Part shown: positions 62,175 to 64,000 of the stretch, piece by piece
Position numbering within the stretch: the first letter of the stretch is position 1
How the letters are laid out: every line of letters starts with the position of its first letter
Source of the DNA: Botryosphaeria dothidea
Taxonomy: Eukaryota; Ascomycota; Dothideomycetes; Botryosphaeriales; Botryosphaeriaceae
Length of the DNA: 64,000 bases
NCBI GenBank assembly: GCA_011503125.2
Contig: WWBZ02000022.1
Coordinates: 3,472,001-3,536,000 of the forward strand
Direction: 5' to 3'
Translations under genes and position numbers: made by a program
Notes under the pieces: generated by a model
Databases searched by the model: none
What the model was told of the DNA's origin: nothing
Seen by the model: the letters and a program-made list of their open reading frames with translations, nothing else

Positions 62175-64000
62175 TCATTGATACCACTCATCCTCATTAT
62201 ACAGATTCATCGCGCCATACCCGCCATCCATCGCTCCCGCATTGCTTCCATTCGCCCCAGCGCCATTGATCCCATTCAATCCATTGGTCTGCCCCCCTCC
62301 AGCCATCGTCACCGGAGTGCTATTGAACTGGCCCTCCCCTGCCGCGGTTGGGGCGGCGGTGGCGATAGGGCTGCGGTTCAAGTACGCCATCTCCTCAGCG
62401 CTCATGCCCCAGTTATCGAAGCCCATAGCCAGCTGACTCTGGTCGCGCAGCCACCAGTTATCCTGGCTCTCACGGAGCAACGCGTCGACGCCGCCAAACA
62501 GATCCGATGGGCTGCCACCGGATAAAGTGGTGGTGCTGGCAGTATTTGCGGGGGTGCTGGGGTTCGTCTGCTGTTGGGAGGGCTGACGGTGGACACGTGG
62601 GTATTGGATGTCGGCTGCTGTTTGGGGAGGACCTGTGTGCGAGCGGTTGTCGGATTCGCGGCGCGAGACTGTTGCGGCGGCGTAGTTGGTGGCGTTTGCG
62701 GAGGCGGTGGTCGTGTTTGGGGGGACGGTAGCCGTGGTGTAACCGTAAGTTTGGACGAGAGGGGGGAGAGAGTTTGGCTGTGGTTGTGCTGGTTGAATCT
62801 GAGCAGCTGCGCCCTTTGGCGAGAGTGTGTCGCCGTGATATGTGCCGAATTTTGCATCGGTGCGGGCAAGGACTGTGGCGGCCTCTTCGGGAAGCTCAAC
62901 ACGCCATTTGCGAGCGAGGATGGAGAGGATGCTGAGAGTGCGGCGCGCACAAAGCCAGCCTTCTGCTATCTCTTCGAGATGCTTGACTCCGTGGATCATG
63001 TCTCGGCGGGCATTCTTGTCGGGAAGATTGAGGAGATGAATGGTGCAGGCAGAATGTGCTATGTATACCGCGATATTGCAGATCTGCCGTAGGCCATGGG
63101 AACGCTTGTACAATCGTAGTAACTTTGATATTGATTGTGCCGCTTGAGTGCACAGCTTCCGTGGAGAGACATTAGGTGGTAGTGGCGAAGTAGCTTGGTT
63201 GTATTTAAGGAAGGGACGGAATAGGTGAATGTAGAGGAGTTGGAAGAACATGCTAATTGAACAGTCAGTCAACATCCATACGTGATACCAGCACGACCTG
63301 CATAACAATGCAGAAGCTGTGCATCTGTAGCAGCCCTACGACCCATGCTTGCACAATGACACATCGTTGAGCATACGTCATCTGAGCCCAAAGTTGTAGT
63401 GCTACAAGGATGGAGCCAAAACAAAAAATAGTACTTACTGCATGACTAGCATCGAAGGCAGACCTCCTTCCCGCGGCTCAAGTTCTTTTGGAAGATCTCT
63501 CCTCCAAGCCTCCAGCCGCTGGTGCAGCTCGCTCAGTTTCTTGAGCTCTTGCTGCTTGCCCTTCGACTTATCCATGTCGATGGGGTTGTAGAACGAGGTC
63601 ATCAAATCATTGCTGATCTCGCACAGCTTCGAGATCTGCCGCGCAACCGCGCGCGTCCTGGCTGGCTGCGCGTTGGCCTGGCTGAAACCGGAGTCGTTAT
63701 ACGCGCACCATGTTTCGGCGTCCTCGTTCGGAAACACTTCAAACTTCGGTACGGTGATGATGTTCGTAGGGAGCTGGGGTAAACGTCCCAGGTAGTTTGA
63801 CCAGCATCTGAAGAACGTCAGAGACTTGTTTTTTTTTTTTTTTGCTCGCACCCAAAATAGATCCCGTCGCACCAAGGCCAGATGGAAACTCACTTGTCAA
63901 ACAGGAAGCAGCCCCAGAATGTGATCCGACGTGCATCCTCTTCATCGTCGTCCCGAGTGCCCTGGCCGGATGAGAGCCCTCCCGAGTCGAGGTTGAGACC
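62175..64000 (-). CDS. NirA/Nit4-like Zn2Cys6 transcription factor, 3' part
   Basis: Three visible exons, 63894 to the right edge, 63439-63807 and 62175-63252, about 517 residues; the N-terminal part with the zinc cluster is outside the window. The Fungal_trans core is plain: EEDARRITFWGCFLFDKCWSNYLGRLPQLP (joined across an intron), EDAETWCAYNDSGFSQANAQPARTRAVA, MHMFF-type QLLYIHLFRPFLKYNQ, and KSHGL-like HGLRQICNIAVYIAHSACTIHLLNLPD. This order and the ending EDEWYQ recall NirA of Aspergillus and Nit4 of Neurospora, which activate nitrate and nitrite reductase genes. The C-terminal 200 residues are Gln/Thr/Asn/Gly-rich, a likely activation domain. Introns are GTGAGT/CAG (with a 16-T run near 63826-63842) and GTAAGT/TAG. 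Without the DNA-binding domain and nuclear export region the assignment to NirA is likely but not certain. Confidence 0.75.

Noticed and set aside
1..64000. CRISPR arrays, insertion sequences, viral relics or metabolite cluster core enzymes
   Set aside because: No regularly spaced direct repeats, no transposase, reverse transcriptase or integrase motifs, and no PKS, NRPS or terpene synthase motifs are visible.

Overview
The window is a piece of nuclear DNA from a filamentous ascomycete (Pezizomycotina). This rests on short introns of about 45-150 bases with GTRNGT donors and CTNAC-like branch points, on genes packed on both strands with no operons, and on the protein families: NirA-like Zn2Cys6 regulator, GH92 mannosidase, Mep2-type ammonium permease, peroxisomal Lon with an SRL tail, Rrn6 and Spc25. 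A Dothideomycete would fit, but I cannot prove the class from sequence alone. There is no rRNA, CRISPR, insertion sequence or recognisable transposon. I found no convincing tRNA.

Layout: 0-12 kb holds the 3' end of NOP4, a small Cys/His-rich gene, a Dap1-like cytochrome b5-fold protein, a secreted agmatinase with ten exons, a Cue5-like autophagy adaptor and a DHX35-type RNA helicase. 12-20 kb holds SPC25 (kinetochore), RRN6 (RNA polymerase I initiation) and peroxisomal Lon. 20-33 kb holds an ammonium permease behind a 1.9-kb upstream region rich in GATA sites, SHE9/MDM33, a HAD phosphatase, a NECAP-like endocytic protein, a GILT-family protein and a hexokinase-family kinase. 32-38 kb holds a zinc-independent MDR oxidoreductase and a secreted GH92 alpha-mannosidase.

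38-47 kb is the least understood part: five neighbouring minus-strand models of unknown function. Three of them (38.1-41.9 kb) may be parts of one long gene. 48-55 kb holds an FMN-binding PNPOx-like protein, the divergent pair GPN2/BUB3 and a fungal multi-pass membrane protein. 55.4-59 kb appears gene-free. It is followed by a Grx6/7-type monothiol glutaredoxin, another 2.1-kb gap, and the 3' part of a NirA-like nitrate regulator that runs off the right edge.

The genes are mostly housekeeping and do not form a pathway cluster. Loose themes are nitrogen use (ammonium permease, agmatinase, NirA-like factor), chromosome segregation (SPC25, BUB3) and ribosome/rRNA production (NOP4, RRN6). No clear new biological system is visible. 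The best leads are the unknown minus-strand block, a short Cys/His protein at 2.5 kb and some promoter and intron features. All exon boundaries below were placed by hand from splice consensus, reading phase and family similarity, so individual junctions may shift by a few bases.
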